Positions 30,721-42,630 are shown, counted from the stretch's first letter. The stretch: DNA of 64,000 nucleotides from Ligula intestinalis (GCA_036362985.1 JAYGXS010000008.1:7307277-7371276), one strand, 5' to 3'. The notes: generated by a model not told the origin, from the letters alone. Translations and numbers: made by a program.

Positions 30721-30900
30721 TATGTATGCTGCTGGCGCCAAATCGATAAACTGATTGACTTAGGTCTTATCTGGCACACAGACTTTACTCAATTCTCAGC
30801 CGGCGTGAGCGATTATCTTCGCAGCTGCAAAATTAAACTCGTGAACCGCCTCATAGATGCAAGCCACCAATTTTGATGATGTCATTCAAATTCCGCTCTG
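30690..30900 (-). mobile_element. PLE endonuclease-end remnant
   Basis: Reverse strand around 30720-30760 carries the codons for INRFIDLAPAAY-like sequence (GGCGCCAAATCGATAAACTG) as in other PLE tails, with no intact frame. Confidence 0.45.
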
Positions 30901-31059
30901 TCTGCTTCAAATTGTTGATCTGGAGCAGTTAACTTATGAAGAAGAAGAAGAAGAAAAAAAAAGAAAAAAGAAAAAGAAGCCGAAGCGGAAGTAAGTATAT
31001 CGCGTGGTTTTAAGACTAGTAAAAGTAACCCTTAACGACTGCGATCTTTCACACCAGGC

Positions 31060-31330
31060 TCCTCAGGAGAAAAGAGAATTTATAGGAAGGCCAGGAACAA
31101 TGTATTCTGTACAGAAGGGTTGGAGAATAGTTAGGAGGAAGTTACCACTCAGTTCGGCATGGCGTTGAACCGTGAGGGCCGTATGAGGACGCGGCGTCGT
31201 TACAGCTGCCTGCGTCCGCGACCGGTCGGGGAGGATTCCAGTCTGTCCGTCAGCACGGGAATTGTCACAGGGGCCCAGGCTGGGCTTTGTGTGAGTCAAC
31301 CTCAGGACGATGATTGGTCCGACCAGTCTG
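31060..31330 (-). mobile_element. LTR-like sequence
   Basis: CGACTGCGATCTTTCACACC, GGCTCCTCAGGAG and GGCCAGGAACAATGTATTCT place it in the same family as 23120 and 53280. The poly(A) signal is mutated (AATACA). Confidence 0.4.
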
Positions 31331-31489
31331 GAGTGTGAGTGTGCGCGCCCCAGTCGCGCGAGGGCAGAGGTTGTGCATCGCTAGCGGACAAGAGCCATTG
31401 TGCTGGATCGAGCGCGAGTGGGCGACCAATACTGCCACTACGTGCCTTCGTCCGTGGCGTCTCGCGTTTGGAGAAGGTGAGCTGTAGAC

Positions 31490-31840
31490 CCACTACAGGC
31501 ACGTCGATCACCGGAATCATGGTTTTATTCGTCTGAGTTTTCGAACTCCTCCTGGAGTCCACGGTCGGCGATAAAAGCGAAAACGAAAGAAACCAGCAAT
31601 AGTTAAAAGGGGCAGGAGCCAATCAGCCACTAGTGACGCCAGTCCGCAGGTGGCTGCGTGGGGCTATATATGCCGGCGCCTGATAAATAAATCGATTGAC
31701 TGAGTTATCATCAAATGCTCAGACTTCAATCAGTTCTCGGCTTGTATTAATGCCGGCGTGGGTGATTATCCTCGCAGCTGCAAAGTTAATTTCGCAAGTT
31801 ATGGCAGCCAGCCCGTCTTGCAGCCAGCTTTTGTTCCTGT
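31490..31840 (-). mobile_element. PLE remnant: terminal repeat plus endonuclease end
   Basis: Reverse strand: TGGACTCCAGGAGGAGTTCG and AAAACTCAGACGAATAAAAC (hammerhead region without an intact first box), then to the right the tail codons in TAAATCGATTGACTGAGTTA. Several stops. Confidence 0.5.
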
Positions 31841-32094
31841 ATGCGCGAATCAAGCATGCGTCCAGCTAGTCCTCTGTAATTCCGATGACAGTTTTGGCGT
31901 GACATTTTATCCGTTACACCTGACTGCTCGCCAGAATTTAATCGGTCCTTGAATTGTATGAATCGGCTGTGCATGATAGCATTGAACCGCTATGCGATTC
32001 CGACACCTAGTCCCTCAGCAATGCGTTCGGTCGAATCTCGCACGCCTTTGATGTATTTGTTATATGTTTTTAGGCTAAAAAGATAGAAGCAGAA

Positions 32095-32871
32095 GACTTG
32101 TCGAAATCGCGATGACAAAGCTCAAAGTAGTTGTGTCGACAAAACTAGAAGTCAGGGAAGACAAAGTAGGTTGGGCCAGGATTTTACTGCGAGAATGGAG
32201 CTTTACAAAGGGCTTTGCAAAGCGTTGGAAAACAACTGTGTCCTCAGGCAAGCTGTGTTCGCTGTTGGGAAGCCTTAACTTCAGTATGTGTCCCATGGCG
32301 CCTGCAGCCAATCAAGAAATGATGCGCATTTATTGGCTTCGAGCTTACGCGTGCGCATTAAGCAGCCAATCAACCGGGAGCCTGAGATGGACAGGACAAC
32401 GTGGATCTCTAGCAGCGGTTGACGAAGAGCGTGATCACCCAAGGCTTAGCACGAGAAGGCAAGATGCTTTGAGTGCGGACTGCTACAGTACCCGCAGGCT
32501 AAACCGAAGACGTAGTCAGTGTGAGTTACGAAACGGTCAGTTAAGTAAACATGACGTCCATTACGGGGATATATTTACGGGGGACATAGAAGAGTTATCG
32601 GTATGTCCTGTGCTTCGAGTGTCGGGGCTGGATGCGGTGGCAGTTTAAGGTCGTGGGAAGGGGGATATTCGGGACGGAGGGCTAGAGGATTGGAAGTGTG
32701 GGGGAACAGAAGACCAGAGCGCTCGTCCGGCAGAGTATCCGAGATGGCAGCTTTGAGGTGGTCTATGTTCACGACCTCGCAAGTTCCACGCTGCACACGA
32801 AAGGTCTTCGTCTTTTGAAAAACAAACCGGCAGCGGCTAAGGTTCCAAGGATCGGCGAATTCAATCCCCAA
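32095..32871 (-). mobile_element. Ty3/gypsy-like LTR retrotransposon 3' end
   Basis: On the minus strand a frame at 32871-32575 contains KTFRVQRGTCEVVNIDHLKA, the integrase C-terminal pattern (VQRG..E.V..DRLKPA) of Ty3/gypsy elements, followed by a Pro-rich tail. Immediately 3' (32095-32560) lies sequence with CCAAT boxes (CAGCCAATCAAG, GCAGCCAATCAACC) that resembles the LTR-like sequence at 33590, and probably represents the 3' LTR. RT, RNase H and protease are absent from the window. Confidence 0.55.
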
Positions 32872-32959
32872 GTTTTCTTTCGCGCAAATAAGAACTCCGC
32901 ATATGATGGACCGTTTTGTAGACTTGACATCGTTTTATTTGATAGTAAAGGCAGCAAGA

Positions 32960-33425
32960 ATTACTGGCAAAGATAGAAGAAACTGAAATGGCCATTCTTG
33001 CTGATGACGACTATTAAGCCAGAAATTGCTATTCCAGTCTCCCTCGTCTTTACTCTCAGCTGTTAAGGTTGTTTGGGCCGCTGTAGAGGTCAAAGACATA
33101 TAGAGACAGAACGGGACAGATGACTTCCGTTAGCGGTCGGTGGCCGTTCTTAAAAGAGTGCCAATAAGACCTGAATTAAACCAAGCCCATGCCTCAATGG
33201 TTAGGGCGTTAAACTCTGCTCAAAATCGTCGCAAGTCCGAGGCTCGGGTGGGGCACCACTTAGGTCTGGGCATGACTGACTGACGACGACTAATAAGGCA
33301 GAAATGGTCATTCCAATCTTTGCCGGCAAAAGTGTCTGCCTATACTACGAAGCCGAGGACAGATCAATTTATTTTATTTCCGTTAGCGGTTGGTGAACGT
33401 TCATCAGCGAGTGTCAATATCCTGC
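32960..33425 (+). mobile_element. tRNA-derived SINE, two partial units
   Basis: A tail fragment (about 32990-33060; GACGACTATTAAGCCAG, TTCCAGTCTCC) precedes a full unit (33060-33425) with leader, head (ATGCCTCAATGGTTAGGGCG, TCGCAAGTCCGAGGC) and body. Tandem rather than inverted order here. Confidence 0.6.
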
Positions 33426-33589
33426 ATTCATTGCTCGTACTCGTAGTTGTCCGCGTCCAAATCATGTCACGGACTCATAAATCTGGCTGGCTGTCACTGG
33501 TATCATTGGTCGCCCAGGTCCTCCCACATGGCCAAACACGCCGCCCAGGCATTTGTCGAAAGGAGTGATATTTGACTACTAAAGGTTAC

Positions 33590-33870
33590 CCCAAGTCATA
33601 AGTCAGGCAAGACCAATTAGGTTGGACAGTTTACTGTCAGAAAAGAGCTGACAAAAGGCTCTGCAAAACAGACCAGCTCACAGCAGACAAACCAGGGATT
33701 GTGCACGTACTGGCTGCCTGCGCATGCGGTTTACAGGATCCCGGACATGTCTTGCAGCTAATCAGGAAATGGCGGTCACAGATTGGCTCGAGCTCACGAG
33801 GGTCCAATGCCAAGCCGCGAAGTAGGGACCCGAAATCCAGCGGTGAATGCGTGCGAACTCAATATGAGTC
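33590..33870 (-). mobile_element. LTR-like sequence adjoining a LINE
   Basis: TTAGGTTGGACAGTTTACTG and GCTAATCAGGAAATGG match parts of 32150-32340 (TAGGTTGGGCCAGGATTTTA, CCAATCAAGAAATG). Ends at or near the LINE start at 33885. Confidence 0.4.
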
Positions 33871-33884
33871 ATGTGCGGCGCCAT

Positions 33885-35060
33885 AGCTACCAGCAACCAA
33901 CAGCCGTTTACTTTGTCGACTTCGCCGACGCATTCGATTCCATCCATCGTGAGTCCCTGTGGCGAATAATGGAACTGGATCGAGTGCCGATCAAACTCAT
34001 TGCCATGATTAAGGCCTACTATCGGTCTACCTCCGCACGAGTCCTAGTCCAAAACTCTCTCTCTCTCAATTGTTCGATATTCCGTCTGGCGGCCGACAGG
34101 TTTACGGCGTTTCGCCCATTATGTTTGACTACTTCGTTGACTGGATTCTCGGCAAGGCCCTACATGAAGAGGACGGTGTTGAGCTTGCATCCGGATGCCG
34201 GCTAACTGATCTTGACTGCCACGATGATATTGCGCTGTTAGCCTCAAGCTTTGTTGGTCTACAGTCGGTAGTGTCGCGGTTAAGTGAGATCGCTATGTCG
34301 GTTGGCATGTCCATAAACTCCGGAAAGACGAAGTTATTCTCAAGCTGCATCCCTGACCAGGAGAAGGCACCCTTGCGGATTAATTGCCATCAACTTGAAG
34401 AAGTAGACAGCTGTAAATACCTTGGGGTTAGGCTGCTACCGAATGGGCAGAGCAAGGACGACATTGTCTCCCCTATCGATGCTGCTTGGTGGGTTTTCTC
34501 AATCCTTCGAAAGTGCCTATGGATCCGACGTGGCATCTCCATCGCCACGAAGATTCGTGTATACCGTGCATCCATCCGGTCAGTCCTCTATGGATGTGAA
34601 TGCTGGGCTGTGCGCGCTGAAGATGAGCGAAGACTGGAGGTCTTTGACTACCGGTGCCTGAGGACGATCCTGCAAGTTACGTATAGCGACTTCATCTCGA
34701 ATGAGACAGCCCGCAGCCGCTGCGATCGTATCACGAGAATATCTCAGGCCATTCAAGAAAGGTGATTGAGGTGGTTTGGACACGTTCTCCGTCATCCGCT
34801 CCACGAGCTAAGTTCTGCTGCCCTCAACCCGGCGCTGCAGCCTACCTGGAGACTTCGAAGAGGAGGGCAACTAAAGACTTGGCTTGACGCCGTCCGTCAA
34901 GACATGGAAGCAGTTCTTGAACCTTCTATCTTCGGTCTCCGTCGTTGGAGAGGAGACTGGGTGGAGCTTTCCAGATCCGCTGCCGCCAATCGTCATGCGT
35001 GTAGAGGTACTGATTGTGACATCATTGAAGCCGGCTAGATCAGGCATGATCACAGCCGTA
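33885..35060 (+). pseudogene. RTE-like LINE reverse transcriptase, 5'-truncated
   Basis: First frame: YFVDFADAFDSIHRESLWRI, the RT motif with catalytic Asp (FxDFxxAFDS), then IMELDRVPIKLIAMIKAYY. After a frame change near 34070, VSPIMFDYFVDWIL, DLDCHDDIALLA (degenerate YADD box, HDD), and CKYLGVRLLPNGQ follow. The C-terminal part has YGCECWAVRAEDERRLEVFD, RCLRTI and, after a TGA, LRWFGHVLRHP, the hallmark tail of RTE/R2-like LINE proteins. The stop, the frame change and the lost YADD make it dead. An unspecified LINE clade is a fallback. Confidence 0.8.
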
Positions 35061-35587
35061 ACAAGTACAAGTACTGCAGCTAGTCGGCCAAGAAGGAATG
35101 ACGGGCAGGAATTCGCATGGGAGACGGTTGTCACGTGCGGCTATGCAAAGGCTTGATAGCAAAGAAAAGGTGAGTCAGCGATAGTGACGCTGATCCTAGG
35201 ATTACCACAAATGTCTCAGCAGAGAATATAGAAACGCAAGCTACCTGCATTAATTAATCAGTTACGAGCTAGGAAACCAAGACTCACGTATTTCATGGCT
35301 TATGCGGTAGCCAACCCTTGCGATTTCTGTGTTCCCGATAGAAGCAAATAGGCAAGTTCCAGAAAGCATATATAAGAAGAATATATATAAAGAAGAAAGA
35401 AAGGCGTTCTCTGGGACTAGGAGGGTATTTGTCCGACGTTTCCAACTCTCCCGCGAGCTCATTGTCAAGGAAGGGAATAACATACAGCTCACAGTGTATG
35501 TAAGTCGGTTCTGCCGGGATTGACCTCTGACCGCGATCTGCTCGCGCAACGCGAGGTAGGCCTCAGGAAGCTCGACATGCCTGCTAA

Positions 35588-36340
35588 TTGAGTCCGCGCG
35601 TGAATGCCAGGCTTCCTACAGCAAGCGTGAAGTTCGGTCGTCTGACCAACCCAGTATTCGCAAGAGTTCGAAGTCGAAGTTTTGCGGGACAGCCAGAACC
35701 GACAAGCTGGCGAGCAATACCCTATATTGCTGGTGTTCCTGAAGAATTCGCTCGACTGGTCAGCGAATTTTGGATTGGTATTGCTCACAGACCGGAAGTA
35801 ACAATCCGCAGGCAACTTATGCGGCCCAAGGACCCAGAACCCGTTAACTGCCTTTGTGGTCAAGCTAATTATGTTGGTGAAACCGGCAAAAGGGTTCTCA
35901 CGAGAATGAATTTGCATGAACTCGCCGTGCAACGGAACGACCAGCTTTCCCTGGTGGCCGCCCACGCATCCACGCCGGGGCACAGCTTCGACTTCGAAAA
36001 AATATATTTAAAATATATAATATCGAAACGCAAGGCCACTATATTTATTAGTCAGTCAGGGACCGGAAAACTAAGACTCGAGTCTGAAAAGCCGGTATGT
36101 GATCACATGCCTGCCTGGTTAGGTAGAGGCGAAACTAGGTCTATCTCGAGTTCTATTCTGTTACACCTTGTCGATACGAATCACTGAATCGATACTATTA
36201 AAGCCTTTCAAGTTGTCTACAGGATACCAGCCGGTGGTGGTGCTCGTGCTTGCAACAGCCGAGGCAGTGGCTATAGGGCTAGAGAATCTAGTACTATGTC
36301 GTCAGAAGATGCTAAAACAAACACTAACACTTCCATAGCC
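35588..36340 (+). pseudogene. Chimeric PLE endonuclease remnants (two families)
   Basis: The first part (35600-36000) reads PYIAGVPEEFARLVSEFWIG, IAHRPEVTIRRQLM, then NYVGETGKRVLTRM and SLVAAHASTPGHSFDFEKI, the connector and YIG half of one PLE family. At about 36070 it switches in the same frame to VCDHMPAWLGRG, SSILLHLVDTNH and, after a stop, AFQVVYRIPAGG, which is family A. Both halves lie in one open frame of 199 codons. The join contains an AT-rich bridge (AAATATATTTAAAATATAT). Template switching or nested insertion could create it. Confidence 0.7.
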
Positions 36341-36663
36341 GACGCCAGGTGGCGATCCCATATCACCCCAATCCCCTAGTGACAGTCATTCCTTCTGTGC
36401 AAAATAACAGTAATTATCACTCTACGTACTGGACCCATGCTCACATGCTATCCTTATTTTCTCCCCTCTCCCTGCCCCAGCACATGGAGTTCTTCACGCC
36501 AATCTCGCCATGGGGGTGGCATGAAAACGATAAATATTAATTAAAGTACAGTTATTAACCCTGTCAATTTGTACGATTTTCGAATGAATAAAAACGTTCG
36601 CATTCCAGGTATTTGCGTGAATGAGGAAGAAGCGTTGTCGAGCAGTGGATCAATTTGTATATT

Positions 36664-36705
36664 ATCCTGAGCTTTCGAATTCTTACAGGAGTCCATCGTC
36701 AGAGA
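36664..36705 (-). ncRNA. Hammerhead-like motif, AGCT family
   Basis: CTGACGA, an extra T, stem II GGACTC/GAATTC around CTGTAA (one mismatch), GAAA, self-complementary AGCT, C and AGG. Core boxes intact. Confidence 0.55.
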
Positions 36706-37357
36706 TAACAAAACAGCAACAAAACGGGGGCTAATTTTAGTGGATGGATGTAAACCAATCACCTGTCAGGAGGTTGTCAGGTCATAAGGGGATAAGACAC
36801 AACGGTGAAACAGGAGGGAAGGGGAGGGTCAACTGTAAGGGTATACGCTAATTAGCCGTCAGTGATGTCAAGGTTCGTGAGGGCGTCAGCAACGAAAATG
36901 AGGGTAATTTTAGAGGATATGGGCCAGTTCACCGTGACGGACGTCTGAGCGTAACTGCGCACAGCTGGGTACGCCGGTGCCAACTCGACACGTCGGTTGA
37001 CTGAATTCTCGTCCGTGGACTAGGCTTCGAAACGCATCGGGAACTGAATTAGCGTGGCCCGCGGACGTGAATTCAATCAACGGATGTGTCGAGCTGATAC
37101 CGGCGTACCCATCTGTGCGCAGTTACGCTCAGACGTCCGTCACGGTTAACTGGTCCACGTCCCCGTTTTCGTTGCTGACGCCCTGATGAATCTTGACATC
37201 ACTGACAGCTAAGTAGCGTATACCCTCAAAGTTGACCCTCCCCTTCCCTCCTGTTTCATTGATGTGTCTCATCCCCTTATGAACTGGCAATCTCTGAAAG
37301 CTGATTGGTTTACATCCATCCACTAAAATTAGCCCCCTTTTATTTGCGGTTACTTAT

Positions 37358-37400
37358 CTCTGACGATGGACTCCTGTAAGAGTTCTAAAACTCAAGATAA
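37358..37400 (+). ncRNA. Hammerhead-like motif, AGCT family, decayed
   Basis: CTGACGA, T and stem II GGACTC/GAGTTC are intact, but the GAAA box reads TAAA and the palindrome is lost. Mirror partner of 36664-36705. Confidence 0.5.
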
Positions 37401-37479
37401 TATACAAACTGATCCGGTGCTTGACAGCCCCTCTTCCCCATCCGTTTACGATTTTCATTTTCCCGCAATCATACTGACC

Positions 37480-38705
37480 TGATAATGAATTGCTGAAAAC
37501 ATAGGTCTGCCGAAAAATTTCAAGTAGGTCATGGCTCACACGGTAGTCAGCTCTTGCAAGGGTTTCGGCCTTGTCCTTGTTAACAGTGCGGCCGGGTCCC
37601 AAGACATGACTCACAGCCTGAGAATTAGCGTCCATTAACTGTTTTTTGAACCTATTACCGTAAGCATAAGGAAAACGGATTGTCGAGCAGTGGACCAATT
37701 CGGTTATTATCCCGAGCATTCGAAATCTTACAGGAGTCTGTAGCGACCCCTTATTCTTACTCATGCTTTCCTCGGACGCCGCGGAGACAAGCCATGTCTG
37801 GCGTGACCACCACGCGGACACAAGACACGACAGTTAAAGCCTCCACTCAAGGTCGAGACTTGTCTGGCCTCACGAGCCAATCATTTCTCAAGGTGAGACC
37901 AGTGCACAAGATGTAGGGGAGTTGTTTACGCTCAGTCACTTCCAGACCCGACGATCTACTGTTCGGTTGCAGACCTCCAGACCCGGTGATCTACTTGCTG
38001 GAATGTGACTCTGGACTCCGGCACACTCATGGCTGGACTGCACTTGTCTGAAAGTCCCTTGCATGTTACTCATATTTTACTCCTTCTAACCTTATTAAAT
38101 CATTCATAACACTCTGGCCTTTCACGCCTTATCATATCTCCTTGCTTATGCGTGCTGGGATACGATATATTGTCTATTATCTGGCCGATTGACATCGTAT
38201 CCAACAAGTTCATCGTCAGACATAGGGAAAAACCGCCCTTTAAACGGATTCAGACTCACTGTAGTAGGCCGGAGGAAAAGGTACGCTAGGCCCGATTTCT
38301 CCGCGAATAATTTATGCGGCATTAATAAACCGATGCCTATGCGCTCGGACCCAGAGGACCCAAACAGAAGCAACACCAAGAATATGGCACACTCTGCCAT
38401 ACATCGAGGACGTCTGAGAAGTGAATGAGCGTATCGCTGCAGGACCAGGTGTTGGAATTACACGCAGAACCAAAGCTACCATGCGCAACAGGGTAATAAA
38501 AATAAAAGATGGGCTTAATCCCAAAAGGGGAAACGAATTATCACAAACTGCGGCTCACACCTATGAAACAGGCAATGAGTTCAAAGTTGCGGCCGTCGAC
38601 GTACTCGCCCACTTCGGAAACAAGACGAGCCGAGAATTGAGTACAGTCTGGTCCACGGACGGGAATTCAATCAACCGACTCCCGGAGTCGAGTTTTGTCA
38701 GTGCT
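37480..38705. pseudogene. PLE remnants of two orientations
   Basis: 37480-37680 on the minus strand reads SHVLGPGRTVNKDKAETLAR and DYRVSHDLLE, the tail region also found at 27.5 kb. From 38230 on the plus strand the codons match the 57-59 kb element: PFKRIQTHCSRPEEK, then after breaks RIWHTLPYIEDV, NERIAAGPGVGI, MRNRVIKIKDGLN, THTYETGNEFKVAAVDVLAHF-type sequence and STDGNSINR. At least three frame breaks or stops. The YIG half is deleted between NPK and the SQTAAH segment. Confidence 0.75.
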
Positions 38706-38960
38706 TGAATGCACATGAATTCCGAAACTATAAATGCGCATGCGTGCATGTTAAACGTTTCGAATTTGTAGCGGAAGTGACACCGAATGGTCAGACAATG
38801 TGACTGTAATTGGCCACAACCGAGAAGGTCTGAGTCAGCGAAACAAACGGAAGTCAATAATGGTTGTAATCACACTCTTCCGCCACCCTTGTGGCTGCAC
38901 CTCGACCACTTCGCCGAACTTCATATTAGTCCGATCATACATTTAAAGATATAAATAACA
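38705..38960 (+). repeat. Dispersed repeat S, copy 1
   Basis: ACTATAAATGCGCATGCGTG, AGCGGAAGTGACACC, CTGAGTCAGCG, ACGGAAGTCA and CCCTTGTGGCTGCACCTCGA occur in this order here and again at 39600-39910. The TATAAATGCGCA start looks promoter-like. LTR or SINE origin possible. Confidence 0.65.
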
Positions 38961-39049
38961 GCAAGATTTATTGGATCCATGGCATTTCGAGAGAGCTCTT
39001 CAGTTGCTGCCTCTCATTGCGTAACGTCAATCACATAAGAGAAAATACG

Positions 39050-39600
39050 GCAACAATAGCTTATGTAGCCCCACGCATTAATCCATACAACCTGCATGTT
39101 TTCCTACGAAAACGGTGGTTATCGGGTTTTATGGGTGGGTAATTAGGAAACGCAGTGGAATCTACTTTAATACATGCTAAATGCATTTTCATTTTACTGT
39201 ATTTAGACGTGTTGTCGATTTATGTATGTAGATTTCTCTAATCTGTATTATCCTTTAACTTATTGCGGAAAAACCCGACTATCAACTTGCAGGTTTCTTG
39301 AATTTCCTGAAAAATTGAAATTGTGGTTAGGAGGTCGTCTACTTCAACTTACCAGAGGTTCAACTTACCGTTCTGGAGTTAGATAAGTATAGACCGCAGC
39401 GCAAAGCGCCGCGCACACCTTCAATTTACATGCGGAACAACCTGCTCCCAGCGGCCGCAGGAAGCAACTTCTACTACATTTTTTTCACTTTACACTTACT
39501 TCTAAAAATTTCCTTCTCTGCCTATAACCACCGTTTTTGCAGGACAAAATGCTGGGTCTAGGGGTATATGAAAGGGGCTCAATAAGCTACTTTTGCCTGC
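39050..39600. repeat. Foldback element
   Basis: Left arm (about 39055-39165) and right arm (about 39490-39600) are inverted: AAAACGGTGGTTAT on the left against ATAACCACCGTTTT on the right. The outermost bases AATAGCTTATGTAG and CAATAAGCTACTTT form the terminal repeat. It sits between the two copies of repeat S and resembles 16165-16730. Confidence 0.6.
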
Positions 39601-39910
39601 ACATGGATTCCTTAACTATAAATGCGCATACGTGCGTGCCAAACGTTTTCTGCCTCACGCCAAATGACCTTACTCCGAGTTTCTAAGCGGAAGCGACACC
39701 AGATGGTAAGTCAATTTGCCTGCACTTGTCCACAACCAAGAGTTTCTGAGTCAGCGTGCAAACGGAAGTCATTAGTGGTTCTAATTAGCCTCTTCCGCCG
39801 CCCTTGTGGCTGTATCTCGACCACGTTCTCGCGTGGGTCTTCCCAACACAATTCCGTCGAACTTCACCGAACTGCATATATGAGCCTAGTCATACAGTCT
39901 GATGACAGGC
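39600..39910 (+). repeat. Dispersed repeat S, copy 2
   Basis: Same order of motifs as 38705-38960. The two copies flank the foldback element at 39050. Confidence 0.65.
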
Positions 39911-39999
39911 AGAGAGTGACTCGCCAATTTCGTGCGATGATTGACATTGTTGCAGACAAAAGGGACTGACCTGATTCCTCAAGGGGATAGCTAATTCTT

Positions 40000-42630
40000 C
40001 TGGACCAATGATGTACAGTAGATTACCTATCTGATGAAAGGTTGGGAATTTAAAGATTTAACGCGCACTTGAGGTTGCTTATTGAGTTCACTTGGTTGAC
40101 TGGAGGCAAAAAATGTTGTTTACTAGAATTTAGTTCAGTTCAGATCAGAATACTGGGAGAAAATAGAGGCGAAAATGGGTGAAATCCAGCGCCTGTTGAT
40201 ATCCGAGGAATTTCCTAAACTATTAAATGCTGCCGAAAAAATTTCTTGTGTGTGCATGTTGCACTATAAAAGAACATTTATGAAAAGTAGAAACATTTTA
40301 ACTATATCTGTTTACACAACGGAAAGTTTTGTTTTGCGTCCATGAAATTGAGGTTAGCGTAATTAGGAGATAGCGCATTAATTTTGGGATTAAAGAGTGA
40401 AATAAGTTTAAATAATTATATTTTGCAAAGGTGCCAAGTTTTTGTGCCATGAAATTGAGTAATAAACTTTTAAGGTTATTCTCTGCTCTACTCCATATTA
40501 CTTTTATATTTTAGATTTGAGGGGTAACAGACATGGAATGCTTTTGAGAACTTTATTAGCATATGGCAACCAAATTAATTGTACAATCGATATGACGTTG
40601 GAGACAGCTAACATAACAAACATTTGACAGAGTTGTCACGGGAAATTAGGAAACAGATTTTTTCAAAAATCGCCGTTGATCTTATTGTCACTCTGTTTTG
40701 CATTTGTAATTGTAAATCTGAGTCTACAAATAACCAAATATGCTGAAAACTGTGCCGTTTTAGATAAACAAAATTCAGCTCTTTCATTTGCAACAGAATA
40801 GATATCCCTAATTATTAGAAAAATCAATCCCCTGGCCAAAATATTCCATTTTGATCTTGACTTAATCATCAAAAAAATTAAAGTACACAGGCATCGGACG
40901 CCAAAATGTATAATTAAAGCTTTTTATTTCAAGAGTTATGTTTTTGTAGAATTTTCATTAGTCAATCTTAAGCAAATTCATTCGCATTTGTATTGGGCGT
41001 TCATCTTTCTCTGCAATGAGTTCACATGATTGGGCGGTTCTAAAACTATGACAGAAAAAGACAGCTGCATGAGAAAGCATGGTTAAAAGCTGGTTATTTA
41101 CCTAAAAGCTTTTAAGATGTATCTTATTTTGAAGGTTTTGGTAAGCACATAGAATATATTAATTATTTATGGTCAATTGACTGAAGCCACTGAAAATTGT
41201 AAAGTCATAAGTAGAATTTCAAGGAAGATCTGAACCTCTTCGTAATCGAAATCCCAAAGTAATTACAAAAATATTTGGCGGAAGACAGTTACTCTTAGTG
41301 TAAAAAATGGTGCGTTTATAATGGCAGATGACAATTCAATTTAAATTTATTATTCACTGACAGGCATGTCCGCACATGAGCTTACGAAATATCTTATTCC
41401 TGTGATCTCCCAATGGGCCAAGTCAAACGAAATTGTGGTTTCTTTAGTCCAACGGAACTCAGGCAATGCATAATTGAAAGAAAAAACTTGCAATTCTCGT
41501 GAAAACGTATTGGAATATATACTTAAAATTCGGGCTGTTCGGCAACATCCATAGATTACATTCCACGTAATATATATATATATCAAGGAAATAATCTCTT
41601 AAATTATTAGGTGCATGACATGGCAGTAGGTGGATGGGACATGACTTTTAAGGGTCAGACCCTAGAGTTCGATGAACATTTTCGTCGAAGACAATCAACT
41701 GCCGCGGAATAACCACGGAAATGTCCATTCTACAAACGAGTAGCACTACAAGTAGTGTGAATTCTATATTACAATGATGTTATACCATACTTCCGCATAG
41801 ACACTAGCTAAATGCCCAGACATATATATACATATATACACATACATATATACATATATATGGAAAATTACCAAAATGATTATTTTCCGACGCAATTTTA
41901 CTTTTCTTGCTATATTCACTCGGTGATTTTGTATAAACAAGTATAACTCAAGCTAACCTTGTACGCCGGATTTCCACTTTTTCGGAATCGTCCTTTTTGC
42001 AACAAAGGTTGTATTTCTATTAAGTGTTATATTCCTTCATAAATCTGAACATGCCTTATTGTGAAGAATGGCCATTAGTTTATAGGTGTACGACTTTTGG
42101 GGCCGCAGCTTCAGTTGCGTTTGAGTAACAAGAAGTTACTTTTAAAGATCCTTGGATTTCATGAGTTAGTGAACCTACTGTATGAGTGTGGAAGATGCTC
42201 CAACTTTGAAACTGTGCGTTTTCAATTTACTCAGAAGGTAATTACTAAATTGGGCGTGAATCAAACTGAGGAAAGCTTTGTTAGGCTTCTACCGAAAGTT
42301 TCGCCTAAGAAGTTAATCCAAATTGACTAACCATAGCTAAGTAACCACTTTTTGCGAGAAGTAAATTCGTGAAAAAAGTAGTCATTCTTTGGTGGACGTT
42401 CACAGGTCGCAAGCGGAACTCATTCGCTCATTCTCGAGCCTTGCCAGCAGCTGTACAGTGGCTAGGTTCGTGGGCAGATGAGCATTGCCGATACCTAAAA
42501 GGGGGACTGCAATGACAATCTATAGCTTATTAGTCGACACCAGACAATGTTATAGAGTTATCCGTTCTTATTTTATTGTTTCCCTCTTCTGTTGGAAACT
42601 TTTGCGTCAACGGCAGTTTTTAGACCCAAA
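40000..42630. other. AT-rich intergenic stretch, no gene recognised
   Basis: TACAGTAGATTACCTATCTG at 40014 resembles the mariner-like end at 55130, but no second end was found. A CATATA microsatellite lies at about 41820-41862. A 77-codon frame at 42097-42330 (KKLLLKILGFHELVNLLYEC) is unrecognised and not supported by splice or start context. Confidence 0.5.
41820..41862 (+). repeat. (TA/CATA)n microsatellite
   Basis: Alternating ATATATACATATA units. No coding content. Confidence 0.9.

Larger units (their letters stand above)
36557..37440. mobile_element. Large PLE palindrome (head-to-head 3' ends)
   Basis: Left arm about 36557-37005 and right arm about 37030-37440 are inverted copies (for example GGATGGATGTAAACCAATCA near 36740 against TGATTGGTTTACATCCATCC near 37302). 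The inner parts include the last PLE codons (GAATTCAATCAACGGATGTG). A hammerhead core lies in each outer arm. There is no RT. Neighbouring PLE debris (35.6-38.7 kb) makes this a PLE hotspot. Confidence 0.8.

Noticed and set aside
32112..32648. 178-codon plus-strand frame as a gene
   Set aside because: Overlaps the LTR-like region and the antisense integrase end. Composition is not protein-like and no motif is present.
35430..35480. Hammerhead on the minus strand near 35450
   Set aside because: GGAAACGTC is present, but the first box reads TTGACAA, which breaks invariant positions. Only a decayed PLE repeat can be claimed.
42097..42330. 77-codon frame (KKLLLKILGFHELVNLLYEC) as an exon
   Set aside because: Looks protein-like, but it has no convincing acceptor or donor and no recognisable family. 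Left unannotated as a gene.
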